From Bacteroidales bacterium (GTDB lineage Bacteria > Bacteroidota > Bacteroidia > Bacteroidales > VadinHA17), in NCBI GenBank assembly GCA_017999895.1, contig JAGNKY010000001.1, positions 62,001-126,000 on the forward strand: a DNA stretch of 64,000 nt. The letters are read 5' to 3'. Both the position numbers and the translations under genes were made by a program. A model generated the notes under the pieces. It had not been told where the DNA came from and did no database searches. It saw only the letters and a program-made list of their open reading frames with translations. Numbering within the stretch: the stretch's first letter is position 1; each line of letters begins with the position of its first letter. This document shows, in pieces, positions 7,245 through 16,446 of the stretch.

Positions 7245-8541
7245 GTATATGATATATAATAGATTAATAAATAAAGAAACAGGTTTATCGGTTATCGGGT
7301 TAGGATATGTCGGGCTTCCTATTGCCCTTGCATTTGCCAAGAAACTAAAAGTTATAGGTTTCGATATAAAACAAAATCGTATCGAGCTAATGAAACAGGG
7401 TATTGACCCTGCCGGCGAACTTTCTCATGAAGAGTTTAATGGTTCCAATATTACTTTCACAGACAACCCTGATGACCTCAAAAACGCATCATTCCATATA
7501 ATTGCAGTACCAACTCCTATTGACCGACATAATCTTCCGGATCTCGGGCCGCTGAAAAAGGCAACCGAAACAGTAGGACGTATACTCAAAAAAGGAGATT
7601 ATGTAGTTTATGAATCAACTGTTTATCCGGGTTGCACTGAAGAGGATTGTGTCCCAATTCTTGAACGATTCTCAGGATTGAAATATCGCGATGATTTTAA
7701 AGTGGGCTTTTCACCTGAAAGAATCAATCCGGGAGATAAAAATCATACTCTTAAGAAGATTGTTAAAATAACAAGCGGATGTGATGCAGAATCGGCTGAA
7801 GAAATTGCAAAAACATACGAGCTTATTATTGATGCTGGAGTATATAGGGCAGGCTCGATAAAAGTTGCAGAATCGGCTAAAATAATCGAAAACACTCAAC
7901 GAGATATTAACATTGCTTTTATGAATGAACTTTCGATTATATTCAACAGGATGGGCATTAATACTTATGAGGTTCTCGAAGCAGCCGGCACAAAGTGGAA
8001 TTTCCTCAATTTCCAGCCGGGCCTTGTAGGTGGGCATTGCATAGGGGTCGATCCTTACTATCTCTCTTACAAAGCCAAAGAGCTTGGATACCATCCACAG
8101 ATGATCGATTCCGGAAGATTTGTCAACGACAGTATGGGGAGGTATGTTGGGAAGCAGACTATAAAAAAGATTATTTCAACCGAAAAAAACCCGCGCGATG
8201 CAAAGATACTTGTGATGGGGATTACTTTCAAAGAAAATGTTACCGATATCAGGAATTCCAAAGTGGTTGATATGATAGATGAAATGGCTGATTTCGGTGC
8301 CACAGTCGAAGTTATTGATCCGGGAGCCGACCCGATTGAAATCAAACAGGAATATGGGCTCGATTTGAAAAAAGAACCATCCGGACCTTATGATGCTGTG
8401 GTAGTTGCAGTAAACCATAAAGAATATGTTAACCTTGATGAAGACTATTTTTCATCTCTCCTCGTGCCTGGTGGGGTGTTGGTAGATGTTAAGGGAATTT
8501 ATAGGGGTAAGATAAAAAACTTAAATTACTGGAGCCTTTAG
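7234..8541 (+). CDS. wbpA: UDP-N-acetylhexosamine 6-dehydrogenase (WbpA/WbpO/TviB type)
   Basis: About 435 residues. Rossmann motif VIGLGYVGLP at residues 20-29, the central helical domain, and the catalytic cysteine in GGHCIGVDPYY (Cys269), all as in UDP-sugar 6-dehydrogenases. It would oxidise UDP-GlcNAc (or UDP-GalNAc) to the uronic acid, supplying WbpB. It overlaps wbpB by 11 bases; an ATG at 7249 is an equally good start. The wording around the cysteine is closer to the WbpO/TviB branch, so the exact hexosamine is uncertain, but with wbpB, wbpD and wbpE present the GlcNAc route is favoured. Confidence 0.88.
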   Translation: MFYKYMIYNRLINKETGLSVIGLGYVGLPIALAFAKKLKVIGFDIKQNRIELMKQGIDPAGELSHEEFNGSNITFTDNPDDLKNASFHIIAVPTPIDRHNLPDLGPLKKATETVGRILKKGDYVVYESTVYPGCTEEDCVPILERFSGLKYRDDFKVGFSPERINPGDKNHTLKKIVKITSGCDAESAEEIAKTYELIIDAGVYRAGSIKVAESAKIIENTQRDINIAFMNELSIIFNRMGINTYEVLEAAGTKWNFLNFQPGLVGGHCIGVDPYYLSYKAKELGYHPQMIDSGRFVNDSMGRYVGKQTIKKIISTEKNPRDAKILVMGITFKENVTDIRNSKVVDMIDEMADFGATVEVIDPGADPIEIKQEYGLDLKKEPSGPYDAVVVAVNHKEYVNLDEDYFSSLLVPGGVLVDVKGIYRGKIKNLNYWSL

Positions 8542-8542
8542 A

Positions 8543-9568
8543 ATGAAACCTAAAGTACTTGTAACAGGAGGAACAGGATATATCGGTTCACATACTGCAG
8601 TTGAACTGATTGAAAAAGGATTTGAAGTTGTTTCAATTGACAATCTCTATAATTCGGAAGCATGGATAAACGACCGGATAGGAATGATTACGGGTATAAC
8701 ACCTATTCTTGAAGTATTCGACCTTTGCGACAGGGGCAGACTCGATGATTTTTTCTCAAGGCATACCGATATAAAAGCAGTAATTCATTTTGCGGCTTTC
8801 AAGGCAGTAAGCGAGTCGGTCAGGAAACCACTTGAATACTACCGGAACAATATCCTTTCAACTATCAACCTGCTGGAAATGATGCGAAAACATGGTGTCG
8901 CTCCGTTGGTTTTCTCATCGTCATGTACTGTTTACGGGCAGCCCGATGTTCTGCCGGTTACCGAAGACGCACCAATCAAACCTGCTACATCGCCTTATGG
9001 CAATACGAAAAAGATATGTGAGGACATAATAAGAGATACTGTTTTTGCCGACGGAATAACATCTATCTCTTTAAGATATTTTAATCCGATAGGCGCTCAT
9101 CCGTCAGCCCTGATAGGAGAACTTCCACGTGGAGTCCCGGAAAATCTGGTGCCTTTTATTACACAAACTGCAATAGGCCTGAGAGATGAACTTAAAGTCT
9201 TTGGGAACGACTATAATACTCCCGATGGCTCGTGCATAAGAGATTACATTTATATTATGGATCTTGCACAAGCTCATGTGAAAGCTCTGGAAAGGCTTCT
9301 CGAAGGCAAAAACAAAAATAAATACGAGGCATTCAACGTCGGAACCGGCAAAGGTGTTTCAGTTTTTGAAATCATTCAATCATTCGAAAGAGTTTCGGGT
9401 ATCAAGCTCAAATATAAGATAACAGGGCGCAGGCCTGGTGATATAGAAAAGATATGGGCTGATCCTTCATTAGCAAACAGGGAACTTGGCTGGAAAGCTT
9501 TATATTCTCTCGATGATGCTTTAAAATCAGCATGGGAATGGGAAAAAAATTTAAGGAAAATGAAATGA
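8543..9568 (+). CDS. galE: UDP-glucose/UDP-N-acetylglucosamine 4-epimerase
   Basis: 341 residues, extended SDR. NAD-binding GGTGYIGSH at the N-terminus, catalytic serine region SSSCTVYG, and the YxxxK pair in SPYGNTKK. It interconverts UDP-Glc and UDP-Gal or their N-acetyl forms. It begins two bases after the stop of the dehydrogenase, so it is co-transcribed. In this operon it may feed galacto-configured sugars into the same surface glycan. Substrate choice cannot be read from sequence alone. Confidence 0.93.
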   Translation: MKPKVLVTGGTGYIGSHTAVELIEKGFEVVSIDNLYNSEAWINDRIGMITGITPILEVFDLCDRGRLDDFFSRHTDIKAVIHFAAFKAVSESVRKPLEYYRNNILSTINLLEMMRKHGVAPLVFSSSCTVYGQPDVLPVTEDAPIKPATSPYGNTKKICEDIIRDTVFADGITSISLRYFNPIGAHPSALIGELPRGVPENLVPFITQTAIGLRDELKVFGNDYNTPDGSCIRDYIYIMDLAQAHVKALERLLEGKNKNKYEAFNVGTGKGVSVFEIIQSFERVSGIKLKYKITGRRPGDIEKIWADPSLANRELGWKALYSLDDALKSAWEWEKNLRKMK

Positions 9569-10626
9569 AAAAAAGCAGAGTCATCCTGATCACAGGTGGT
9601 GCAGGATTTATCGGTTCTCATGTGGTGAGACATTTTGTGCTCGAATACCCTGAATATACGGTTGTTAATGTGGATAAACTAACGTATGCCGGAAACCTTG
9701 AAAACCTTACTGACATTGAAAACTTAACAAACTACAGATTTGAAAAAGCAGATATTACCGATAAAAAGACAATAAATGAACTTTTCAGGCAGTATGGCTT
9801 TGATGGTGTTATTCATCTTGCTGCCGAATCACATGTTGACAGATCAATTGAAAATCCCGACGATTTTGTTATGACAAATGTTATCGGTACGGTTAATCTT
9901 CTTAATGCTGCGCTTTCATTATGGTCGGAAAATTTTGACGGAAAGCTTTTTTATCATGTATCCACCGATGAGGTTTACGGCTCACTTGAAAAGGAAGGGC
10001 AGTTCACAGAAGAATCACCTTATAAACCAAAGAGCCCCTATTCGGCTTCAAAAGCAAGTTCGGATCATTTTGTCAGAGCATATTTCAATACTTACAGGAT
10101 ACCTGTTGTTATTTCGAACTGTTCAAACAATTATGGTCCAAACCAGTTTCCTGAAAAACTTATTCCCCTTTTAATTAACAATATCAAAAACAATAAACCT
10201 CTGCCTGTTTACGGTAAAGGGGAAAATATACGCGACTGGCTTTATGTTGAAGATCATGTAAAAGCAATAGACCTTATATTTCATCATGGCAGGCCAGGCG
10301 AAACTTATAATATCGGCGGAAACAATGAATGGAAAAACATAGAACTGGTTAGGTTACTATGCCGTATTATGGATAGAAAACTCGGCAGATCTCCCGGAAC
10401 ATCGGAGAAACTTATAACATTTGTAAAAGACAGACCCGGGCACGACCTCCGATATGCAATTGACTCTTCGAAGCTTCGCAAAGAACTTGGATGGGAACCT
10501 GCAACCGGGTTTGAAGAAGGGCTTGAAAAAACTATAGACTGGTATCTCTCCAATACAAAATGGCTCGAAAATGTTCTATCAGGGGAATACGAGAAGTATT
10601 ATGAAAGAATGTATTTGAACAGATGA
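9565..10626 (+). CDS. rfbB: dTDP-glucose 4,6-dehydratase
   Basis: 353 residues from the ATG at 9565, which overlaps the galE stop as ATGA. TGGAGFIGSH (NAD site), HVSTDEVYG (catalytic Asp/Glu region) and YSASKAS (YxxxK) identify RfbB/RmlB. It turns dTDP-glucose into the 4-keto-6-deoxy sugar used for rhamnose and many amino-deoxy sugars. The usual rfbA, rfbC and rfbD partners are not in the window. It is the last gene of the operon. A longer frame from 9532 lies inside galE and is not the start. Confidence 0.94.
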   Translation: MKKSRVILITGGAGFIGSHVVRHFVLEYPEYTVVNVDKLTYAGNLENLTDIENLTNYRFEKADITDKKTINELFRQYGFDGVIHLAAESHVDRSIENPDDFVMTNVIGTVNLLNAALSLWSENFDGKLFYHVSTDEVYGSLEKEGQFTEESPYKPKSPYSASKASSDHFVRAYFNTYRIPVVISNCSNNYGPNQFPEKLIPLLINNIKNNKPLPVYGKGENIRDWLYVEDHVKAIDLIFHHGRPGETYNIGGNNEWKNIELVRLLCRIMDRKLGRSPGTSEKLITFVKDRPGHDLRYAIDSSKLRKELGWEPATGFEEGLEKTIDWYLSNTKWLENVLSGEYEKYYERMYLNR

Positions 10627-10664
10627 TGTAGTTAGTTTATTCCTTCAGGCTGCTTCAATAATTT

Positions 10665-12650
10665 TCAACATTGTATATTTTTAAGAACTTGTTTTATTTC
10701 TCTGGCAAGTGAAATATCGTTCTGAAATTCTTCATTTATCAGTCTGACAAAAGAGTTCGAATCGAAATTTCCTCTTACATGTTCATAATCGGCCATTTTT
10801 TCTTCTTCACCAAAATCTGCTCCGAAACCTGTCATGGAGCAATGCGAAAATTCTTTTCGTGCATCATCGAGCTTCTTTTCGTAAATATCGGTTGCACTTT
10901 CCTGCCACTTCTCTATAAATTTGATTATGTCGGTAACATTAAATGAACTTATATTTTTCTGAATCAATTTTTCAAGTTGCCATGCCAGCCACGACCATTC
11001 CCATTCATCATAGCCTTCTGCGAATGTAGATATATAATCAGAAATATCTTGCAACGATTCGAACCTGTCTGATTCTATATTATTCAATAGCTCCTCAACC
11101 TTACTTCGTGGAACAATCAGCCCTGAAAGGTCAATCCATTCTTCCTGCCCTGTTGAGCCGACAGGTGTAAGAAGTCGTATCAGGTCTTCGTTGCTTTCAA
11201 TGAGTTTTCCTGCAAGTCTTTTCAGGATTTTCCCTCCTATATAACTATAAATTCCGGAATTGTACAGAGTTATTCCGTTTTCAACAGACGATCGGCTTAT
11301 CTTAGCATTTTCAATACAATATTCTTCGTCCGGACAGCCATTATTTTTTATTTCTTCCAGAATGGATTTTCCTTTAATCATTCGGTTAACAGTAAAAGGA
11401 GTAAAAGGATGGAAGTTCAGGGAATCAATGTTTTTTCCATTTTTTCTTCTGTCGCGTTGAGGCCATTTGAGTGAATCCCTGGCAATTCCTACATTTCGCA
11501 AGTTTATAGCAGGATAAATTATGCTTTCACCTTTTTTTTCGACTACATAAGAAAAAGGGAACATTGAAGTATTGATATTCTTCATGTGATGTCCTGCCAC
11601 CAGGCTGAATGGCCCAATATGTGATGGCCAGAGTAGGTATGAGTCGCTGGCAGTCTTTGTACCGCGTTCAATTATCCCTTGATGAACCGGTCCCAGCTTG
11701 TACATGTGATTACTCTGGTTTGAGCCGCTTCCTGCATTCATAAAAGAAAATATTCCTGCAATAAGTAGCGTGGATTTATGATGAGTGACTGTATAAGGGC
11801 CTGCAAACACCGAGAATACTTCGCCGTGATATCCCTGGCAGTTCGCAAAAAAAAGAGAATCATGTGCCGAAAAGTGTTTTGCCAGGATACATCCCTGACC
11901 AATAAAGCATCTCTCGACCATTGCCGATTCAGAGATAACCGAATTGGAACAAACAATGAAATGATCCATTATTATCCCAGGGCCAAGAAAGACAGGAGCA
12001 GATGAATTACTGTTAACAGATCCTTCATTAAGGCTAAGAGCTCCCTCTAAGTGTGCAAATGGGCCGATTTTTACATTTCGTATGTGGCCGCAATTGAAAA
12101 TCTTTGTTCCCTCACCTATATAACCTGTATCAGATTTAATTGAAGAAGAATATTCCTCTACGAGGTCGTTTATTTTATCAATAACCGTTTTACGATGTCG
12201 GTAAAGTGTATAAATATAGGCAAGATGGGACGAAAGTCTGTCCCATATCTTCACGCTTCTACCTCCTGTCTCATTCATCACTGCCACTTCTGTACCGTTG
12301 CCGAAGGTAGAAATACCTTCCAGATGAATTCTTCCGCAATTTCGTATTACAACGTTATCAGCTATATTGTAATTTGCGATATAATCATGAATATTGTAAA
12401 TGGAAGCATTGTCTCCGATAGTGCAATTATGAATTACTGCATTTGAGATTCCGGATATAATCGTTACTCCTGAATCGTCAAGATAATTCTTTTCAAACAG
12501 TCCCATTTTTACTTTGCCTGAAAACTGTACATTCCTGCATCGCGAAGGATTGAAGCCCTCTTTGGCCTCTATACTATTCCATTCAGAAGCCGTGCATCCG
12601 TTGTTTATGAGTATTTCTACTTCTTTCTTGGTTAATGGCCTGTATTTCAT
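10665..12650 (-). CDS. DUF4954-type beta-helix protein
   Basis: 661 residues. Residues about 40-400 are rich in short hexapeptide-like repeats (for example AVIHNCTIGDNASIY and KIGPFAHLEGAL) that suggest a left-handed beta-helix, as in sugar nucleotidyl- and acyltransferases. The C-terminal 200 residues are charged and helical. I recognise the layout as DUF4954, a Bacteroidota family of unknown function. No catalytic motif was identified. It is convergent with rfbB, 38 bases away, and is not part of that operon. A link to surface sugars is only a guess from fold and neighbours. Confidence 0.75.
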   Translation of the reverse strand: MKYRPLTKKEVEILINNGCTASEWNSIEAKEGFNPSRCRNVQFSGKVKMGLFEKNYLDDSGVTIISGISNAVIHNCTIGDNASIYNIHDYIANYNIADNVVIRNCGRIHLEGISTFGNGTEVAVMNETGGRSVKIWDRLSSHLAYIYTLYRHRKTVIDKINDLVEEYSSSIKSDTGYIGEGTKIFNCGHIRNVKIGPFAHLEGALSLNEGSVNSNSSAPVFLGPGIIMDHFIVCSNSVISESAMVERCFIGQGCILAKHFSAHDSLFFANCQGYHGEVFSVFAGPYTVTHHKSTLLIAGIFSFMNAGSGSNQSNHMYKLGPVHQGIIERGTKTASDSYLLWPSHIGPFSLVAGHHMKNINTSMFPFSYVVEKKGESIIYPAINLRNVGIARDSLKWPQRDRRKNGKNIDSLNFHPFTPFTVNRMIKGKSILEEIKNNGCPDEEYCIENAKISRSSVENGITLYNSGIYSYIGGKILKRLAGKLIESNEDLIRLLTPVGSTGQEEWIDLSGLIVPRSKVEELLNNIESDRFESLQDISDYISTFAEGYDEWEWSWLAWQLEKLIQKNISSFNVTDIIKFIEKWQESATDIYEKKLDDARKEFSHCSMTGFGADFGEEEKMADYEHVRGNFDSNSFVRLINEEFQNDISLAREIKQVLKNIQC

Positions 12651-12838
12651 TGTATTTATGAATGAAAATAATTATTCAAGATATAAACTTCATTTGTTAA
12701 TACTCCGGAATTCGATTCTTTTTAAGGTATTTATAATTTATGTTTTAGCATGTAGAAAGTAAATGTAAGCTACAATCCCGTACATAAAATGTGACTTATT
12801 AAAAATTTAAACAAAAATAGCTTATAAAATTAATACTA

Positions 12839-14197
12839 TTAATAACGGGTGTAGGTAATTTCAAATTTTACAGGGGAGAAATTATTGTTTGCTTTAAGGA
12901 TTATATTTCTGTATTCTACATCGCTAAGAGAGAGTGTCAGCTCAGGTTCAGGGATTTTGCCTTCCAGATAATATTGTGTAAACGATGCTATATTGAAAGT
13001 AAACTTGAGTGTTGTTGTATTCAAAGAGCCGTTATAGAATTTAGTACTCATATAGTAATCCGGAACTATGTATGTATAACCTTCGGAGTTTTTATATACA
13101 AGGAAGATAAATGAGGGTATTGATGAACTCTGGTAAATATCGCCGTCAATATAAACAGGTATTGTAATTCTTGCTTTATTAACCGACACCGGCATAGAAT
13201 CGCGAAAAGATGAAAGTCCCGGGAATCTTATTTTTGTATAAACTCCATAAAATGATTGTAAATAGCTCAGAGTATCTTTATATCCGTCGTTTATATGTTT
13301 AATTCTTTTTTCAGGTTGGGCAGTGCTAAAATCGTGATAGTATCTGTTATATCTTACACTATTGTTGTTTATTATGAAGCTATAAGAAAGGTTTGAAGTT
13401 AAAGCGGTATGGTAAAATACTGTGATTACAAAAGGTATATAATAGCTATCGCGGTCGAACGAAAGAATTAGAAGCCTGGGGCCGCCGCTGATAATTCCTT
13501 TGCCTTCCTGACTAATACTTTCACTTACTGTAACATAAATACCTTTGAAAAAACTACGGAAATCATTTTCAATGTTTCCCTGAATGAGTCTCGTAGTATC
13601 ACGAGTAAGATATTCTCCCAAAGAAGCAGGAAGATTAATTATAAGGTCTTGAATCGTATCTTTCTCAATAACCGGAAGAGGATAAGTGCCGAGGTCATTT
13701 ATAATATGAGGATCCCTTGTGGAATAATAAATTGAATCGGAACTAAGCTTCTCAGATATTTCATAAAGGCTTATTGTCTGATCAATACCTATTTGGCCTT
13801 TAGCCCCTTCAATATGGATATAGAGTTGCACAGAATCAACTGTAAATGAAACTCCACCGCTTGGCCATTTCTCAGTAAGCCTCAGTTGGGCAACAAAATC
13901 GGATGATACACTGCCGAAATATGGGTCATAAAGCCCTCCAAGATAAGAATACGTTTTATTCATAGCAGGTACACTGTCGCGATATTCAGTAAAAGATTCA
14001 ACATTTATGGTATCGGTAGAAGATATTTTAAAAAAATCACTATCGGGCAATAACTCGATACCTGCTATAATTGCTTTTTCACTGCAGGAACTTAATGAAA
14101 TTAAAAATATGAATATTATTCCGGAAATAAAGTAATTAAAAAATTTACAGCTGGTACGATGGCTGAAATTTTGTGTCTCCTGATAAAAGTTTGTCAT
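12839..14197 (-). CDS. DUF4270 lipoprotein
   Basis: About 450 residues from the ATG at 14197 (14206 and 14245 are alternatives). A hydrophobic segment ending LISLSSC is a lipoprotein signal, preceded by an unusually long polar lead of about 25 residues, so the true start is uncertain and could be a non-ATG codon. The remainder is beta-rich with repeated mentions of the pattern seen in DUF4270, a Bacteroidota outer-membrane lipoprotein family of unknown role. Its 5' end overlaps the 3' end of the starch-synthase-like gene by 53 bases, so translation is probably coupled. Confidence 0.75.
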   Translation of the reverse strand: MTNFYQETQNFSHRTSCKFFNYFISGIIFIFLISLSSCSEKAIIAGIELLPDSDFFKISSTDTINVESFTEYRDSVPAMNKTYSYLGGLYDPYFGSVSSDFVAQLRLTEKWPSGGVSFTVDSVQLYIHIEGAKGQIGIDQTISLYEISEKLSSDSIYYSTRDPHIINDLGTYPLPVIEKDTIQDLIINLPASLGEYLTRDTTRLIQGNIENDFRSFFKGIYVTVSESISQEGKGIISGGPRLLILSFDRDSYYIPFVITVFYHTALTSNLSYSFIINNNSVRYNRYYHDFSTAQPEKRIKHINDGYKDTLSYLQSFYGVYTKIRFPGLSSFRDSMPVSVNKARITIPVYIDGDIYQSSSIPSFIFLVYKNSEGYTYIVPDYYMSTKFYNGSLNTTTLKFTFNIASFTQYYLEGKIPEPELTLSLSDVEYRNIILKANNNFSPVKFEITYTRY

Positions 14198-14984
14198 AAA
14201 ATTCATTATAGGCATCAATGTAAACTGATTCATCCTGATAGCCAAGCACAGGTTTGCCTGATGCTTCGATATATTTCATTAGCTCAGGGTTTATATTTTC
14301 ACTGCCGATAATAATTCCGTCGGAATTTCTGATAGCAAGTCGTGAAATATTGATATAGTCGGGTTTCTTGATCAATTTAAGATTTTCGCTGTTAATTCCG
14401 TCATACCGGAGTTTATCGGCAAACGTTGTTCTAAACGGAGTTTTAAACTCATTATTATAGACTGAATAGATAATTTTATAATTACTGAACAGCGGGTCAT
14501 CATGATAGATATCCCTGAGATAAACAGGTACAAGTGCTGTCATCCATCCGTGGCAATGAACAATATCAGGCGCCCATCTTAATTTCTTAACTGTCTCTAT
14601 AACTCCGCGTGCGAAAAACAGTGCTCGTTCATCATTATCCTCGAACTCTTTGCCTGTATTATCAGCGACAACGAATTTACGCTGGAAATAATCTTCATTG
14701 TCTATGAAATAAACTTGCATTCTGGCCGATTGTATTGAGGCCACTTTTATAATCAAAGGATGGTCGGTATCGTCTATAATAAGATTCATCCCGGAAAGTC
14801 GTATTACTTCATGAAGCTGATTTCGCCTTTCGTTGATACAACCATACCTTGGCATAAATGTCCTTATCTCCTTCCCTCTTTCCTGAATGCCTTGCGGAAG
14901 ATATCTGCCAATTTTGGATATTTTTGTTTCAGCTAAATATGGAGTAATCTCCTGTGAAATGAACAATACCTTCTTGTTTTCCAT
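14145..14984 (-). CDS. half-length glycogen/starch synthase-like protein (GT5 N-terminal domain only)
   Basis: 279 residues resembling only the N-terminal Rossmann domain of GlgA. It opens with VLFISQEITPYLAE and includes APDIVHCHGWMTAL, a GT5 signature. The KxGGL donor-binding loop of true GlgA is replaced by ETKISKIGRYLP, and the whole C-terminal nucleotide-sugar domain is absent. Short versions like this sit next to panC in many Bacteroidales as I recall, so it is a family and not a local truncation. Glycogen synthesis activity is doubtful; a binding or regulatory role is possible. Confidence 0.75.
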   Translation of the reverse strand: MENKKVLFISQEITPYLAETKISKIGRYLPQGIQERGKEIRTFMPRYGCINERRNQLHEVIRLSGMNLIIDDTDHPLIIKVASIQSARMQVYFIDNEDYFQRKFVVADNTGKEFEDNDERALFFARGVIETVKKLRWAPDIVHCHGWMTALVPVYLRDIYHDDPLFSNYKIIYSVYNNEFKTPFRTTFADKLRYDGINSENLKLIKKPDYINISRLAIRNSDGIIIGSENINPELMKYIEASGKPVLGYQDESVYIDAYNEFYDKLLSGDTKFQPSYQL

Positions 14985-15020
14985 CTAACTTGCCCCGATA
15001 ATTCACTTCTTTTTGAATTG

Positions 15021-15028
15021 CAAAGTTA
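15021..15028 (-). promoter_or_regulatory. -7 promoter box for the starch-synthase-like gene
   Basis: CAAAGTTA on the plus strand reads TAACTTTG on the minus strand, an exact TAnnTTTG match 37 bases before the ATG at 14984, in the divergent gap with panC. Confidence 0.45.
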
Positions 15029-15081
15029 GCAAAAAATTATTGAAAATAAGTATTTTTATTATACTTTGATTCTGGTAAGCT

Positions 15082-15089
15082 TATTTTTG
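15082..15089 (+). promoter_or_regulatory. candidate -7 promoter box for panC
   Basis: TATTTTTG matches TAnnTTTG. A TTTG lies at 15065-15068, closer than the usual -33 spacing. It is about 95 bases before the panC ATG, so a leader of roughly 90 bases is implied. Confidence 0.35.
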
Positions 15090-15184
15090 TATGAGAAAAT
15101 AAGCTTCGTTTTTGTTTCCCTTGTAGAGATTATTAATATTGTTGTTAAATAAAATTATCTTCGAATAAAAATAATCGACGGATT

Positions 15185-16057
15185 ATGAAAGTATATTCTA
15201 CTGTAAAGGAGTTACAGGAATGCCTCGATGAAAGAAAAGCCAGACCAATTGGATTTGTTCCCACAATGGGGGCGCTTCATAAAGGTCATATTTCCCTTAT
15301 TGAAGCATCATTGAAGGAATGCCCTGTAACAGTTGTAAGCATATTTGTTAATCCGACTCAGTTTAATGACAGACAAGATCTCGAGAATTATCCACGTATG
15401 CCTGAAAATGACAGAGCTCTTCTTTCAAAAATACTCAGGGAAGAAGATATAGTATTTATTCCTTCTGAAAAAGAAATTTACCCGGGGGATGAAAGAGAAG
15501 TAGTGTTTGAATTTAGAAATCTCGACAAGGTGATGGAGGGCGTTCATAGGCCAGATCATTTCAAGGGAGTCGTGCAGGTTGTAAGCAGGTTGTTCGACAT
15601 TGTTAATCCCGATCTTGCATTTTTCGGTCAAAAGGATTTTCAGCAACTGACAATTATCAAAGAACTTGTTCGGCAGCAGGGGAGGAATATAAAAGTTATT
15701 TCATGTCCTATTGTCAGGGAAGCTGACGGTCTGGCCATGAGTAGCCGCAACCTTTTAATCGAGCCTTCAATACGGGATAAGGCAGGGATTATTTATAAAA
15801 CTCTTTCTGAGGCTGCCTTAATGATAAACACTCATGAAATCAGTGAAATAAAGGACTATGTAAATAAGTGTATAAACAACACTAATAATTTCGAACTTGA
15901 ATATTTCGAAATTGCAGACGATACAGAACTGAAGCTTGTTGAAACACGAAGTGAAATGGAGCCTGGTAAAAGATATTTCGGATGTATTGCTGTACGCGCT
16001 GGTAAAATAAGGCTTATAGATAATATAGAATTCAATTGTCCGATTTCAAAAGGTTAA
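15185..16057 (+). CDS. panC: pantoate-beta-alanine ligase (pantothenate synthetase)
   Basis: 290 residues. FVPTMGALHKGHISLI carries the HxGH ATP motif. FVNPTQFN and FFGQKDFQQL are further PanC signatures, and SSRN closes the active site. It joins pantoate and beta-alanine with ATP to give pantothenate. panD, which makes the beta-alanine, follows 36 bases later, so the two form a pathway pair. panB is not in the window. Confidence 0.97.
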   Translation: MKVYSTVKELQECLDERKARPIGFVPTMGALHKGHISLIEASLKECPVTVVSIFVNPTQFNDRQDLENYPRMPENDRALLSKILREEDIVFIPSEKEIYPGDEREVVFEFRNLDKVMEGVHRPDHFKGVVQVVSRLFDIVNPDLAFFGQKDFQQLTIIKELVRQQGRNIKVISCPIVREADGLAMSSRNLLIEPSIRDKAGIIYKTLSEAALMINTHEISEIKDYVNKCINNTNNFELEYFEIADDTELKLVETRSEMEPGKRYFGCIAVRAGKIRLIDNIEFNCPISKG

Positions 16058-16093
16058 TTAACTTTGTTGCGGAATTATAAATAAATATGAGAT

Positions 16094-16444
16094 ATGCTAA
16101 TAGAGATTGTTAAATCTAAAATCCATAATGTTTCCGTCACGGAGGCAAATCTCAATTATATAGGCAGTATAACGATTGATGAGGAGCTTATGGATGCTGC
16201 CGGAATCATCGAGAATGAAAAGGTACAGGTTGTCAATATTAATAACGGGGAACGTCTTGATACTTATGTTATAAAAGGTGAAAGAGGATCGGGCAGTATT
16301 TGTCTTAATGGCGCTGCAGCAAGAAAGTTTGCCGTGGGCGACGTTGTTATTATTATTTCTTATGCTGCTATGAGCCCGGAGGAAGCAAAAACTTTTAAGC
16401 CTAAAATTCTTTTCCCCGACACTGCTACTAATAAACTTATATAA
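16094..16444 (+). CDS. panD: aspartate 1-decarboxylase, pyruvoyl enzyme
   Basis: 116 residues, the usual size. The proenzyme self-cleaves at Gly24-Ser25 (YIGSITID), converting Ser25 to the pyruvoyl group that decarboxylates aspartate to beta-alanine for PanC. The stretch [12 protein letters not shown] is the conserved substrate region. It lies just after panC and ends two bases before the next gene. Confidence 0.97.
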   Translation: MLIEIVKSKIHNVSVTEANLNYIGSITIDEELMDAAGIIENEKVQVVNINNGERLDTYVIKGERGSGSICLNGAAARKFAVGDVVIIISYAAMSPEEAKTFKPKILFPDTATNKLI

Positions 16445-16446
16445 GA

